From positions 1-64,000 of the forward strand of contig JAEWIR010000019.1 of the NCBI GenBank assembly GCA_023386965.1: a stretch of DNA of 64,000 bases. The letters are read 5' to 3'. The notes beneath the pieces were generated by a model. That model was not told where the DNA came from. It did no database searches and worked only from the letters and a program-made list of their open reading frames with translations. The stretch is from Bacteroidota bacterium. GTDB lineage: Bacteria > Bacteroidota > Bacteroidia > Flavobacteriales > Weeksellaceae. The position numbers were made by a program, and so were the translations under genes. Shown piece after piece: positions 33,555-42,066 of the stretch; the stretch's first letter is position 1, and each line of letters starts with the position of its first letter.

Positions 33555-34484
33555 CTAAAAGTAATTCAGTCCGAATGCAATCAGAATGCTCATAACCAAT
33601 GTAAGTATGCCGATCTGTTTCAGAAACGGATCCAGCTCCTTTGGATCTTTTACCTGCATGATTCTTCTTCTTAGTGCCATCATGGGAAACATTAAAATAA
33701 AGAAAATATAGGCATAGTAATTACCGCTGTTCTGCAGCTTATTCATCATCATAAATACCAGTACAAGCAACAACGGCAACTGCAGCAGGACAATTTCATA
33801 CACCATCGCATATCTGTAACCGATTTTGAGCGCCAGAGTTTTCTTACCGCTTAGAGCATCACTCTCCATATCACGCATATTGTTGAGGTTAAGCACGGCA
33901 GCGCTCAGCATTCCAATGGCGGTTGCAGGTAATAGCATGTCCCAGTGGAAGGTCTTTGTGAAAAGGAAATAACTTCCGCAAACAGCGACGATACCGAAGA
34001 AGAAGAACACAAACAGATCACCCAGTCCCATATAGCCATAGGGTTTCTTTCCAACTGTATATCCCACGGCAGCAAGGATGCAGGCAATCCCAAGACCAAC
34101 GAAAATATAGAATTCATTCATCAGGTTCTCGCGGAAAAAGGCCAGATAAAGCAACGCCACTGTAGCCACCAGTGAGAGTGCCGCGAAAAGGATTACGGCA
34201 TTTCTCATTTGCTGCGCTGTGATTCTGCCGGAAGCAACTGCCCGCTGTTCAGCTTCATTTGTGCGAAGTGAGTCCGTACCTTTAATTCCGTCGCCATAAT
34301 CATTGGCAAAGTTGGAAAGGATTTGGTATAACAGAGTTACGAGCATCGCCAAAGCAAAAATTCGCCAGTCCCAGGTGCCGCCTTCTTCCAGAATCCGCCA
34401 TCTGGCGATGAAGGAGCCCACGATGATTCCACTCATTGAAAGTGGCAGCGTACGGAGCCTTGCGGCTTTTATCCAATCTATCAT
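33555..34484 (-). CDS. menA: 1,4-dihydroxy-2-naphthoate polyprenyltransferase
   Basis: 309 residues, a UbiA-family membrane prenyltransferase with eight or nine membrane helices. The first prenyl-diphosphate/Mg motif is 'NFANDYGDGIKGTD' and the second is 'NNMRDMESD'. The start 'MIDWIKAARLRTLPLSMSG' is typical of MenA. It attaches the isoprenoid tail to DHNA in menaquinone synthesis, the respiratory quinone of this group. It lies 43 bp downstream of a PH-domain gene in the run menB - PH - PH - menA. Confidence 0.94.
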   Translation of the reverse strand: MIDWIKAARLRTLPLSMSGIIVGSFIARWRILEEGGTWDWRIFALAMLVTLLYQILSNFANDYGDGIKGTDSLRTNEAEQRAVASGRITAQQMRNAVILFAALSLVATVALLYLAFFRENLMNEFYIFVGLGIACILAAVGYTVGKKPYGYMGLGDLFVFFFFGIVAVCGSYFLFTKTFHWDMLLPATAIGMLSAAVLNLNNMRDMESDALSGKKTLALKIGYRYAMVYEIVLLQLPLLLVLVFMMMNKLQNSGNYYAYIFFILMFPMMALRRRIMQVKDPKELDPFLKQIGILTLVMSILIAFGLNYF

Positions 34485-34527
34485 AAAATCTTATTCATTT
34501 GTAGTAATTGACAATATACTGCAGGTG

Positions 34528-36030
34528 TCACATCCAGCTTTTCGAAGTGCTTTCTACTTTATACAGGCTATAATTCACAAGTTTCCGGAGCTTGCTGTAG
34601 CTTGAACTTCTGAACGAAATCCTGCCACCCGCCGTAAAGAAAGTTGCGGACCCAAGATCACTTTTGTTTTGCCAGAAATACTGCTGGAGTTTAATTGCCT
34701 GGATTTTTTCCGTTTCTATGGTCTTCCGTTTAAGGTCCCAAATACCGGACTGCACCATGATAAAGTCTTCATTATAATAAAGTCGGCTGTTTCGGAATGC
34801 CATTATAATACCTGTTTCTGCGGCCAGGAGGTAGGCTGCCAGAAGCGGAAAATAGGATGTATCCAAAAATATGACAAAAATAATTACGGGTAAAACTATA
34901 TAAAGCAAATGTCCGATAATAAGTTTGCGAAGGTCGGGCCGTAACATTTTTTTGAAAACTGGCATGCGGTTCCACAAAAATTCCAGTAAATCATTTTTTT
35001 CTTTCGGACTGCAACCCGGGATCGTGGTGTAGCTGCCCTTAGTATTCGCTTCACCCGAAATCTGGCTCACGCGAAGCTGGAGGACGTTCACCTTCTTCTG
35101 CAAAAAATTCTGTATTTCGGTCACCATCTGCACTTTACTTTTGCTGATGATGGCATTTTTGGTGTTCAGCAGGCCGTATTCCAGTGAAAGTCTTTCACCG
35201 CCTTTTGTAATTTTCATGCCGTAGTAGATTACCAGATTGGTCACCAAATTCACAGCTATACCCACAATGAAAAGCATGAAGACAAGAAGGAATACAGCCA
35301 TGACCGGTACCTGATGAAGCAGAGCGGCATTTATGTGCTGAGATGCGTTTCCGGAAATAAACTCTTCCAAAGACTGTTCACGGAACAAATCCAGGGCACT
35401 TTGGCCAACATAGAACATAATACCGATAAGTCCCAGAAAACTTTTGAGATAATTTGCCGTGAGGCCATATTTTATCAGAGAAGTTACAGAGATCTTTATA
35501 AGTTCGAGTGAATCAACTCTTGGTGCAGATGTTGAGGCGGTTGATAAAACATCAGTGGCCAACCTTTGATGCCCCATCAGATACTGCTTCAGGTCACGTG
35601 CATCTTGCAGTGAAATGGCATTAACGGTAACTTCCTTCCTGTCACTGCCGGGACTGTCTATCTCCAGTTTATAAATATTCAGGAAGCGATGAATCAAAGG
35701 TTGGTTGATATTTACTTCCTGGATTTTACTTTTTTCGATATTGACTTTTTTCCTGTTAATGATTCCACTGTTAATGATCAACTCACCGGTTTGCTCACTG
35801 ATACTGTAGGAAAAGTTGCGGTACTGAAGGTAAGATACCAGGGACATGACTACAAGTACACCCACTGTACCTGTAATATAGAAAACAATACTGCCGGGAT
35901 TTTTATCACGGATAAAAAAAAGCACATATAAAGGCCAGGCAGCCTTCAGGAACTTGCCGAAATTAATCAGCGTTAGCAGAAGAATTCCAATTCTGGACTG
36001 ACGCCGGGGTGTGCTAAACGCTGTATCCAT
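34528..36030 (-). CDS. PH-domain membrane protein (YdbT-like, bPH2)
   Basis: 500 residues from ATG 36030 ('MDTAFSTPRRQSRIG'), which overlaps the end of the previous gene by 17 bp; the upstream in-frame extension lies inside that gene and is rejected. It has paired membrane helices (about 15-60, 165-255 and 350-400) and three bacterial PH (bPH2) segments such as 'YRNFSYSISEQTGELIINSGIINRK', 'LSLEYGLLNTKNAIISKSKVQ' and 'SRLYYNEDFIMVQSGIWD' (given here in part). Function is unknown; Bacillus YdbS/YdbT were linked to resistance to an antimicrobial peptide. It is translationally coupled to the smaller PH protein. Confidence 0.87.
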   Translation of the reverse strand: MDTAFSTPRRQSRIGILLLTLINFGKFLKAAWPLYVLFFIRDKNPGSIVFYITGTVGVLVVMSLVSYLQYRNFSYSISEQTGELIINSGIINRKKVNIEKSKIQEVNINQPLIHRFLNIYKLEIDSPGSDRKEVTVNAISLQDARDLKQYLMGHQRLATDVLSTASTSAPRVDSLELIKISVTSLIKYGLTANYLKSFLGLIGIMFYVGQSALDLFREQSLEEFISGNASQHINAALLHQVPVMAVFLLVFMLFIVGIAVNLVTNLVIYYGMKITKGGERLSLEYGLLNTKNAIISKSKVQMVTEIQNFLQKKVNVLQLRVSQISGEANTKGSYTTIPGCSPKEKNDLLEFLWNRMPVFKKMLRPDLRKLIIGHLLYIVLPVIIFVIFLDTSYFPLLAAYLLAAETGIIMAFRNSRLYYNEDFIMVQSGIWDLKRKTIETEKIQAIKLQQYFWQNKSDLGSATFFTAGGRISFRSSSYSKLRKLVNYSLYKVESTSKSWM

Positions 36031-36631
36031 CCTCACTTTCTTTAATGGCACTGCTAGCCTTTTCGCCCTGGACATCGGCAGCGGATTCCAGAGGCGACAA
36101 TGAATCCCTTGCAGCATCTTCACTGTCAATTTTAGCTAAGATCAGTTGGTTAAAGCTTTCAGCAATCTCCTTCGGAAGTCCGTTAATTGAAAGATCGGAT
36201 CCGCCGGCACCTGCCGTAAAAACCGTGATGGACTTCAAACCCAGTGATCGGGAGAGCCAACCTTCTTCCAGCGCGGTATGCTGTATTCTGTTAAACGGAA
36301 TGATCACAACCGTTTTGCTGATAAGGCCAAACTGATAGATTACGTCACGTTCACGGAAAGCATATTTTCGCTGTCGGAATGCCAGAATCTGATAAATGAA
36401 GTTTATTACAACCAGGGAAGTGATTACCGCAGGAAGAATCCAGGCCAAATCCGGTAATGCATTTTTCAGAAAGAAGTAACCCAATCCGGAAGCGCCCAGT
36501 AAGATGAGAGAAAAAATAAGGGTGTTCAAAATGATGACCTGCAGGTACTTTTTGGAAACGGGTGTCAGCTCCACCTCTTCAAACCTTGGCAGGTCGTGAT
36601 CCAACACTTTATCATTAAAAAAATCGGGCAT
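36014..36631 (-). CDS. PH-domain membrane protein (YdbS-like, bPH2)
   Basis: 205 residues from ATG 36631 ('MPDFFNDKVLDHDLPRFEE'); this start leaves a 16-bp gap to menB. Two adjacent membrane helices (about 30-75) are followed by one bPH2 domain with 'YAFRERDVIYQFGLISKTV', 'IPFNRIQHTALEEGWLSRSLG' in part, and 'GGSDLSINGLPKEIAESFN'. The YdbS+YdbT pair is a common two-gene set of unknown function. Here it is inserted between menB and menA with coupling to both sides. Confidence 0.87.
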   Translation of the reverse strand: MPDFFNDKVLDHDLPRFEEVELTPVSKKYLQVIILNTLIFSLILLGASGLGYFFLKNALPDLAWILPAVITSLVVINFIYQILAFRQRKYAFRERDVIYQFGLISKTVVIIPFNRIQHTALEEGWLSRSLGLKSITVFTAGAGGSDLSINGLPKEIAESFNQLILAKIDSEDAARDSLSPLESAADVQGEKASSAIKESEDGYSV

Positions 36632-36647
36632 TCTCAGTGATTTTGCT

Positions 36648-37487
36648 TTATGAAATCCACTGGTTTTCTCCAAAATCAGGCTTCCTTTTTTCAAGGAACG
36701 CGTTTCTGCCCTCCTTTGCTTCTTCAGTCATATAAGCAAGTCTTGTAGCTTCACCTGCAAACACCTGCTGACCCACCATACCGTCATCAGTAAGATTCAT
36801 GGCAAATTTCAGCATTCGGATGGACATCGGTGATTTTCCGAGTATTTCCTGAGCCCACTCATAAGCAGTATCTTCCAGCTCAGCATGCGGAATCACGGCA
36901 TTTACCATTCCCATCGCCTCAGCTTCGCGCGCAGAGTAATTTCTACCCAGGAAAAATATCTCGCGCGCCTTTTTCTGACCTACCATTTTAGCAAGGTAAG
37001 CCGAGCCATATCCACCGTCAAAACTGGTTACGTCGGCATCGGTTTGTTTAAAGATAGCGTGTTCTTCACTGGCAAGGGTGAGGTCGCAGACCACATGAAG
37101 CGAATGACCGCCGCCTACTGCCCAGCCGTTTACAACAGCAATGACAACTTTGGGCATAAAGCGGATCAGCCGTTGTACCTCCAGGATATTAAGACGGTGA
37201 CGTCCGTCATCGCCCACATAGCCTTTCTCGCCACGTGCCCGCTGGTCGCCGCCACTGCAAAAAGCATGACCACCATCTTTTGCACTGGGTCCCTCACCGG
37301 TGAGCAGGACAACACCTACGGACGAATCTTCAGAAACGTGATAAAAGGCATCATAAAGTTCGGAAGTTGTTTTAGGGCGGAATGCGTTTCGCACTTCAGC
37401 TCTGTTTATAGCAATCCTTGCCACGCCGCCTCTTTTTTTATAAGTGATGTCTTCGTATTCCTTTACGGTGGTCCAGTCTGTATTCAT
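36648..37487 (-). CDS. menB: 1,4-dihydroxy-2-naphthoyl-CoA synthase
   Basis: 279 residues of the crotonase fold. MenB hallmarks are 'FCSGGDQRARG', 'VNGWAVGGGHSLHVVCDLTL', 'TDADVTSFDGGYGSAYLA' and a C-terminal 'FLEKRKPDF'. It closes the second ring of menaquinone by Dieckmann-type cyclisation of o-succinylbenzoyl-CoA. First gene in the run menB - YdbS-like - YdbT-like - menA; other men genes are not in the window. Confidence 0.96.
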   Translation of the reverse strand: MNTDWTTVKEYEDITYKKRGGVARIAINRAEVRNAFRPKTTSELYDAFYHVSEDSSVGVVLLTGEGPSAKDGGHAFCSGGDQRARGEKGYVGDDGRHRLNILEVQRLIRFMPKVVIAVVNGWAVGGGHSLHVVCDLTLASEEHAIFKQTDADVTSFDGGYGSAYLAKMVGQKKAREIFFLGRNYSAREAEAMGMVNAVIPHAELEDTAYEWAQEILGKSPMSIRMLKFAMNLTDDGMVGQQVFAGEATRLAYMTEEAKEGRNAFLEKRKPDFGENQWIS

Positions 37488-37567
37488 CGGTATAATTTGC
37501 GGTAAAGATATGGAATTTGAAATGCGCTTCCAAGGATTACCTAAGGTCAGGAATAGTGAGAATTCAT

Positions 37568-37610
37568 AAAAAAAAGGCTATCAGCAAAATATTGCCGGAC
37601 AGCCTTTTTC
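37568..37610. terminator. Terminator between menB and the small gene at 37.7 kb
   Basis: AAAAAGGCT (37571-37579) pairs with AGCCTTTTT (37601-37609) around a 21-nt partly paired loop. T-runs exist on both strands; it most likely ends the small gene transcribed leftwards. Confidence 0.7.
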
Positions 37611-37666
37611 AAACTGATTTTGTCCAGGGAACCGCTTTCTGCAGTGTCCAAAACATATAGGAAGCA

Positions 37667-37927
37667 TTAAGAATTGGTCATTCTTAGTGAATTGCCGGAT
37701 TCACTGTTAGTGCTGCCCATGCGGGCACATTTGTAAAGGTAAAACTCAGTTTTAAACATCCGCCTGCATCGGGCAATTTCTGCTTCCTGTATGATTTTGA
37801 TCTCATCTTTGATTACCTGCTCGCTTACTCTGAACTTCTTCTTTAGCTCATCATAGCACAGAAGGTTAACATTGTCGGTTGTTGAAATGTTTTCCCGGAG
37901 GAATTTTCTTAAAGTGGTTTGTGACAT
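37667..37927 (-). CDS. Small protein of unknown function
   Basis: 86 residues, no signal or membrane segment. The first 60 residues are highly charged and look helical ('YDELKKKFRVSEQVIKDEIKII'), reminiscent of a small helix-turn-helix, but I cannot assign a family. The last 20 residues are Ser/Asn-rich. A terminator follows it. It stands alone between menB and the region upstream of the 38.2-kb gene. The coding call rests on an uninterrupted frame with plausible composition and a clean downstream terminator. Confidence 0.6.
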   Translation of the reverse strand: MSQTTLRKFLRENISTTDNVNLLCYDELKKKFRVSEQVIKDEIKIIQEAEIARCRRMFKTEFYLYKCARMGSTNSESGNSLRMTNS

Positions 37928-38188
37928 ATAATATTTGTTTTTGATTTAAGAGGATAAGATAATGATAATATATCAATTATGCAAATTACCGCAAGTATTT
38001 ATTTAATACCCAGCGATAAAATCTAAGGCAACCACCAAGCCAGCAAATTTGATACCGTCCAACCTCTCTAGCTGTTACCTGAGCAGCTCACGAAATAAAA
38101 ATGTAAGGAAGAATTTTTGCACTTTCAGGAATAAGATTGTTTATCCTCAAATATATGTTAAATATCTTGTCTTTTTGCTAAAGATTAT

Positions 38189-38198
38189 GTAAACTTTG
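38189..38198 (+). promoter_or_regulatory. Promoter-like -7 box for the 38.2-kb gene
   Basis: TAAACTTTG, TAnnTTTG with one extra spacer base, 24 bp before the ATG at 38223; it shows that a longer TTG start at 38196 is not used. Confidence 0.4.
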
Positions 38199-38222
38199 TA
38201 CGAACCAAATAAATGCTATGAT

Positions 38223-38588
38223 ATGACTTCTACGAACTATATTGGATTTTTCCAAAAGCCGGACGTGCTGCGGAAGGCCCGGAACAGTTTTGAAATAGCC
38301 GGTTTCAAACCCAATGAACTTATTGTACAGGCTTCCGAAGACTACCCACTTATGCTCAGCGTAAAAGTGCATGATGAATACGATCTCCAGATGGCGAACA
38401 ATATTTTCAAATTTTACGGTGTAACGCACATAGATGAGATAAGCACTAAGATTGATAACGCCGAAGAACTGAAGCGCATTATTTCAATTCATTCGCGCCA
38501 GCAGATTTTCACTCCCAAGGCAATTGCGACCCATAAACATTTTCATGAAGGGATGAATGCTGAAATCCAGTCATTCTCCAATGACTGA
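38223..38588 (+). CDS. Conserved-looking cytoplasmic protein of unknown function
   Basis: 121 residues from ATG 38223 ('MTSTNYIGFFQKPDVLRKA'); the frame is open to 38196, but the likely promoter covers that part. It is well mixed in charge, with no signal or membrane segment, and an alpha/beta pattern: 'KARNSFEIAGF', 'LIVQASEDYPLMLSVKVH' and 'MANNIFKFYGVTHIDEIS'. The middle resembles an ACT- or general-transporter-like 'sequence to distance' sensor of small-fold proteins, but no family can be claimed. It has its own promoter and strong terminator, so it is a monocistronic gene just before relA/spoT. Confidence 0.72.
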   Translation: MTSTNYIGFFQKPDVLRKARNSFEIAGFKPNELIVQASEDYPLMLSVKVHDEYDLQMANNIFKFYGVTHIDEISTKIDNAEELKRIISIHSRQQIFTPKAIATHKHFHEGMNAEIQSFSND

Positions 38589-38601
38589 TCATCAAGTCCA
38601 G

Positions 38602-38630
38602 CCTGCGCCACCACGCAGGTTTTTTTTTTA
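38602..38630 (+). terminator. Rho-independent terminator of the 38.2-kb gene
   Basis: CCTGCG-CCACCA-CGCAGG followed by nine or more T. Confidence 0.9.
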
Positions 38631-38671
38631 CGTACCGATACAGTAGTGTCCGTGGTTAGGTAAGAATTTTG

Positions 38672-38679
38672 TACTTTCG
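38672..38679 (+). promoter_or_regulatory. Variant -7 box (TACTTTCG) for relA/spoT
   Basis: TACTTTCG, one base from TAnnTTTG, 21 bp before the ATG at 38700. Confidence 0.45.
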
Positions 38680-38699
38680 TTTCCTAAAGCAGGCTAACG

Positions 38700-40904
38700 A
38701 TGGTATATGATTTAGAACAGGAAAAACAGGAAATTCTGGCCAGATATAAAGACCTTATATCGAATACATACCGAACACTGGATGAGGAGCAGAATAAACT
38801 GATACGGAGGGCTTTTGACATTGCTCTGGATGCCCATAAAGACCAGCGGCGCAAATCCGGCGAGCCGTATATTTATCATCCGATAGAAGTCGCGAAGATT
38901 GTTGCTAATGAAATAGGTCTTGGAGCGACATCGATTGCCTGTGCGCTGCTGCATGATGTGATTGAAGATTCCGAATACACCCATGAGGACCTGGAGAAGC
39001 TGTTTGGCGAAAAGATCGCCAAGATCGTGAACGGGCTCACGAAGATTTCGATCATGAATCACCAGAACATCTCCATACAGTCTGAAAACTACCGCAAACT
39101 CTTACTTACCCTCTCCGAGGATTTCCGGGTAATTCTTATAAAAATTGCGGACCGTCTTCATAATATGCGTACCCTGGAAAGTATGCGGCCGGACAAACAG
39201 AAGAAAATCGCTTCGGAAACAGTTTACATCTACGCACCCCTCGCCCACCGATTGGGTCTTTACAATATTAAATCAGAGCTTGAAGACCTTTCACTTAAGT
39301 ACAATAACCCGGAGGTTTACGCAGAGATTGATGAAAAGCTGGAACTTGCCAACGAACAGCGGCACAAATACGTAGACGAGTTTACAAAAGAAGTTTCCGA
39401 AAGGCTGAAGGAAGAGAATCTCAGCTTCACCATTAAAGGAAGGGCAAAGGCCATTTCCTCAATTTACCGCAAGATGGTAAAACAGGGGGTGCTTTTTGAG
39501 GAAGTGTACGATAACTACGCTATCCGCATCATTTATAAATCTGATGCCAAGAACGAAAAATTCCTGGCCTGGAAAATTTATTCCATTGTTACAGACTTAT
39601 ATCACAGTAATCCGCAGCGGATGCGCGACTGGATCACCCAGCCGCGGTCCACAGGGTATGAAAGTCTGCATCTAACTGTCCTGGGACCGGACAAAAAGTG
39701 GATTGAAGTACAGATCCGTTCCGAAAGAATGGATGATATTGCCGAAAAAGGGGTGGCCGCGCATTATAAATATAAGGAAGGCTACCGACCCAATTCGGAT
39801 GAGAAGAATTTTGAGAAGTGGGTAACGAGCATTCGCGAGGTCTTGGAAACTCAACAGCACCTTACAACCACCGAGCTGCTGGACAATATTAAACTGAACC
39901 TGTATTCCAAAGAGGTATTTGTCTTTACACCACAGGGTGAAATAAAGATCCTTCCGGTGGGCTCTACTGCTCTTGATTTTGCCTTTTCCGTACACTCAGA
40001 CCTCGGTACACGCTGTCTGGGCGCCAAAGTGAACGGAAAACTGGTTCCTATTTCACATATCCTCCAGAATGGTGACCAGGTGGATATCCTCTCTTCCCAA
40101 AACCAGAAACCTAAAGCCGACTGGCTGGATTTTGTGGTTACATCAAAAGCAAAATCCAAAATCAAGAGCTACCTTAATTCCACAAAAAATCATCTCGTTG
40201 CGGAAGGCAAGGAAATCCTGCAAAGGAAACTAAGGCATGCCAAGATCAACTTTAATGATGATGAAGTGAACAGGATGCAGAAATTCTTTAACCTGAAAAC
40301 CTCACAGGAACTTTTTCTCTTTTTCCAGGATGGAACGCTGGATACGGGGGATCTCAGAAAATACATTGAAAGTAAGAGTGTTTTTAATAACATTCTGAAC
40401 CGTTTCCGGAAGTCTCCGACCAAGAACCTCGCTTTTGAGGAACCCGCCCAAACCAATCTCGATATGATTGTTTTCGGTAAGGATGAGGAAAAGCTTAATT
40501 ATACATTCGCTAAGTGCTGCAATGTAATTCCCGGCGACAAGATCTTTGGCTTTATCACCATTTCTGAAGGAATTAAAGTACACAGCGATAACTGCCCAAA
40601 CGCGATCAATCTGCGCGCGCAGTACGACTACCGTGTAATGGAAGCCAAATGGGTGAACGCGGAAAGCTTCATGAACCGAATCAAGATTGAAATTGAAGGT
40701 CTGGACAGAATGGGAATGATTAACGACATTACGCAGGTCATCAGTAACGCCATGAGTATTGATATGAAGAGCATGACTATTGCCTCAAACGACGGCATTT
40801 TCACGGGAAGCATCAATCTTGAAGTTAAGAACAGAAACCAACTGGAAGAAACATTTAAACAGCTTAAGAACATCAGCGGAATCTCCAAAGTGAAGCGGAT
40901 ATAG
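38700..40904 (+). CDS. RelA/SpoT homologue, bifunctional (p)ppGpp synthetase/hydrolase
   Basis: 734 residues with the full Rsh layout. The HD hydrolase domain (about 30-180) has H46, H85-D86 ('LLHDVIED') and a later 'RLHNMRTL'. The synthetase domain (about 240-350) has 'YDNYAIRIIY' and the substrate loop 'PRSTGYESLH'. A TGS domain (about 400-460) contains 'VFVFTPQGEI' and 'STALDFAFSVH', followed by a helical region and a C-terminal ACT domain. An intact HD motif means it can both make and degrade (p)ppGpp; it is probably the main stringent-response enzyme. nhaA follows 13 bp downstream and is likely co-transcribed. Confidence 0.95.
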   Translation: MVYDLEQEKQEILARYKDLISNTYRTLDEEQNKLIRRAFDIALDAHKDQRRKSGEPYIYHPIEVAKIVANEIGLGATSIACALLHDVIEDSEYTHEDLEKLFGEKIAKIVNGLTKISIMNHQNISIQSENYRKLLLTLSEDFRVILIKIADRLHNMRTLESMRPDKQKKIASETVYIYAPLAHRLGLYNIKSELEDLSLKYNNPEVYAEIDEKLELANEQRHKYVDEFTKEVSERLKEENLSFTIKGRAKAISSIYRKMVKQGVLFEEVYDNYAIRIIYKSDAKNEKFLAWKIYSIVTDLYHSNPQRMRDWITQPRSTGYESLHLTVLGPDKKWIEVQIRSERMDDIAEKGVAAHYKYKEGYRPNSDEKNFEKWVTSIREVLETQQHLTTTELLDNIKLNLYSKEVFVFTPQGEIKILPVGSTALDFAFSVHSDLGTRCLGAKVNGKLVPISHILQNGDQVDILSSQNQKPKADWLDFVVTSKAKSKIKSYLNSTKNHLVAEGKEILQRKLRHAKINFNDDEVNRMQKFFNLKTSQELFLFFQDGTLDTGDLRKYIESKSVFNNILNRFRKSPTKNLAFEEPAQTNLDMIVFGKDEEKLNYTFAKCCNVIPGDKIFGFITISEGIKVHSDNCPNAINLRAQYDYRVMEAKWVNAESFMNRIKIEIEGLDRMGMINDITQVISNAMSIDMKSMTIASNDGIFTGSINLEVKNRNQLEETFKQLKNISGISKVKRI

Positions 40905-40917
40905 CCATAAATCTCAT

Positions 40918-42066
40918 ATGAAGTTAACCTCCTATTTTCAGAATTTTTTTCAGAGCAGCCAGTCGTCAGGTATATTACTCCTGGCATGTGTTATAATTTC
41001 ACTTCTTATTGCAAATTCGCCGGCCGGTGCCGGTTTTGCAGAAATTCTTCACTACAGCCTGGGACCCTACAGCACAGCAGTCTGGATCAATGACGGACTG
41101 ATGGCCATATTTTTCTTACTGGTGGGCTTGGAAATAAAAAGGGAGATTGTAGAAGGAGAGCTTTCGAGCTTTAAAAATGCGTCGTTACCCATATTTGCTG
41201 CTATAGGTGGTATGGCGGTTCCAGCTGCAATTTTTGCACTTTTTAATTCGGGCACCGAATATGCCAATGGCTGGGGCATACCCATGGCTACAGATATTGC
41301 CTTCTCGCTGGCAATTGTGGCAATGCTGGGAAGCAGGGTGCCGCCATCCATTAAGATCTTCCTGGCAGCGCTGGCTATTGTAGATGATTTGGGAGCTATC
41401 CTGGTAATTGCAGTCTTTTATACGGAACAGATTCACTGGATGTACCTTCTTTTTACTGCGCTCATCATTATCTTATTAATTGCGCTGAACCGTTTTAAGG
41501 TAACCCGCCATATTTACTATCTGGTTCCCGGTTTGTTTTTGTGGTATTTCATGCATCACTCGGGCATTCATGCCACGATCGCGGGCGTAATCCTCGCTTT
41601 TACAATTCCCACCAATGCGTCGGATACAGAAATATCACCACTTGAAAAACTGGAGCACCGATTGCACACTCCGGTAAACTTCTTTATTATGCCCATTTTT
41701 GCCCTGGCGAACACCAATATTCTGTTCAAAAGCGGAATGGTTGAAGGTCTATTCTCTACACTTGGATATGGAATTATCTTAGGACTTGTGGCAGGAAAGG
41801 TAATTGGAATAACACTATTTTCCGGACTTGCCATCCGTGCGAAACTTAGTTCACTGCCGGCTGAAAGTAACGGGACACAAATGATCGGTACAGGTTTCCT
41901 GGCCGGAATTGGATTTACAATGTCCATCTTCATTGCACTTCTTTCCTACAAAGGACATGTAGACATTCAGGAAGAAGCCAAGTTTGCTATCCTGATTGCT
42001 TCGGCGCTTTCCGGAGGAACGGGATATCTCATCCTGAGAAAGGCGGGCCGAAATTATCAGCATTAG
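40918..42066 (+). CDS. nhaA: Na+/H+ antiporter NhaA
   Basis: 382 residues with about twelve membrane helices. Key residues are visible: the paired aspartates D156-D157 in 'ALAIVDDLGAI' (ion binding) and 'TDIAFSLAIVAMLG' with D126. 'SGIHATIAGVILAF' and 'GIGFTMSIFIALLS' near the end are also typical. It expels Na+ in exchange for protons at high pH or salt. It directly follows relA/spoT, and its last 4 bp overlap the convergent BrkB gene. No terminator is visible between the convergent genes. Confidence 0.95.
   Translation: MKLTSYFQNFFQSSQSSGILLLACVIISLLIANSPAGAGFAEILHYSLGPYSTAVWINDGLMAIFFLLVGLEIKREIVEGELSSFKNASLPIFAAIGGMAVPAAIFALFNSGTEYANGWGIPMATDIAFSLAIVAMLGSRVPPSIKIFLAALAIVDDLGAILVIAVFYTEQIHWMYLLFTALIIILLIALNRFKVTRHIYYLVPGLFLWYFMHHSGIHATIAGVILAFTIPTNASDTEISPLEKLEHRLHTPVNFFIMPIFALANTNILFKSGMVEGLFSTLGYGIILGLVAGKVIGITLFSGLAIRAKLSSLPAESNGTQMIGTGFLAGIGFTMSIFIALLSYKGHVDIQEEAKFAILIASALSGGTGYLILRKAGRNYQH

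Noticed and set aside
36885..37505. 206-codon ORF on the plus strand over menB
   Set aside because: Antisense shadow of menB; no motif of its own.
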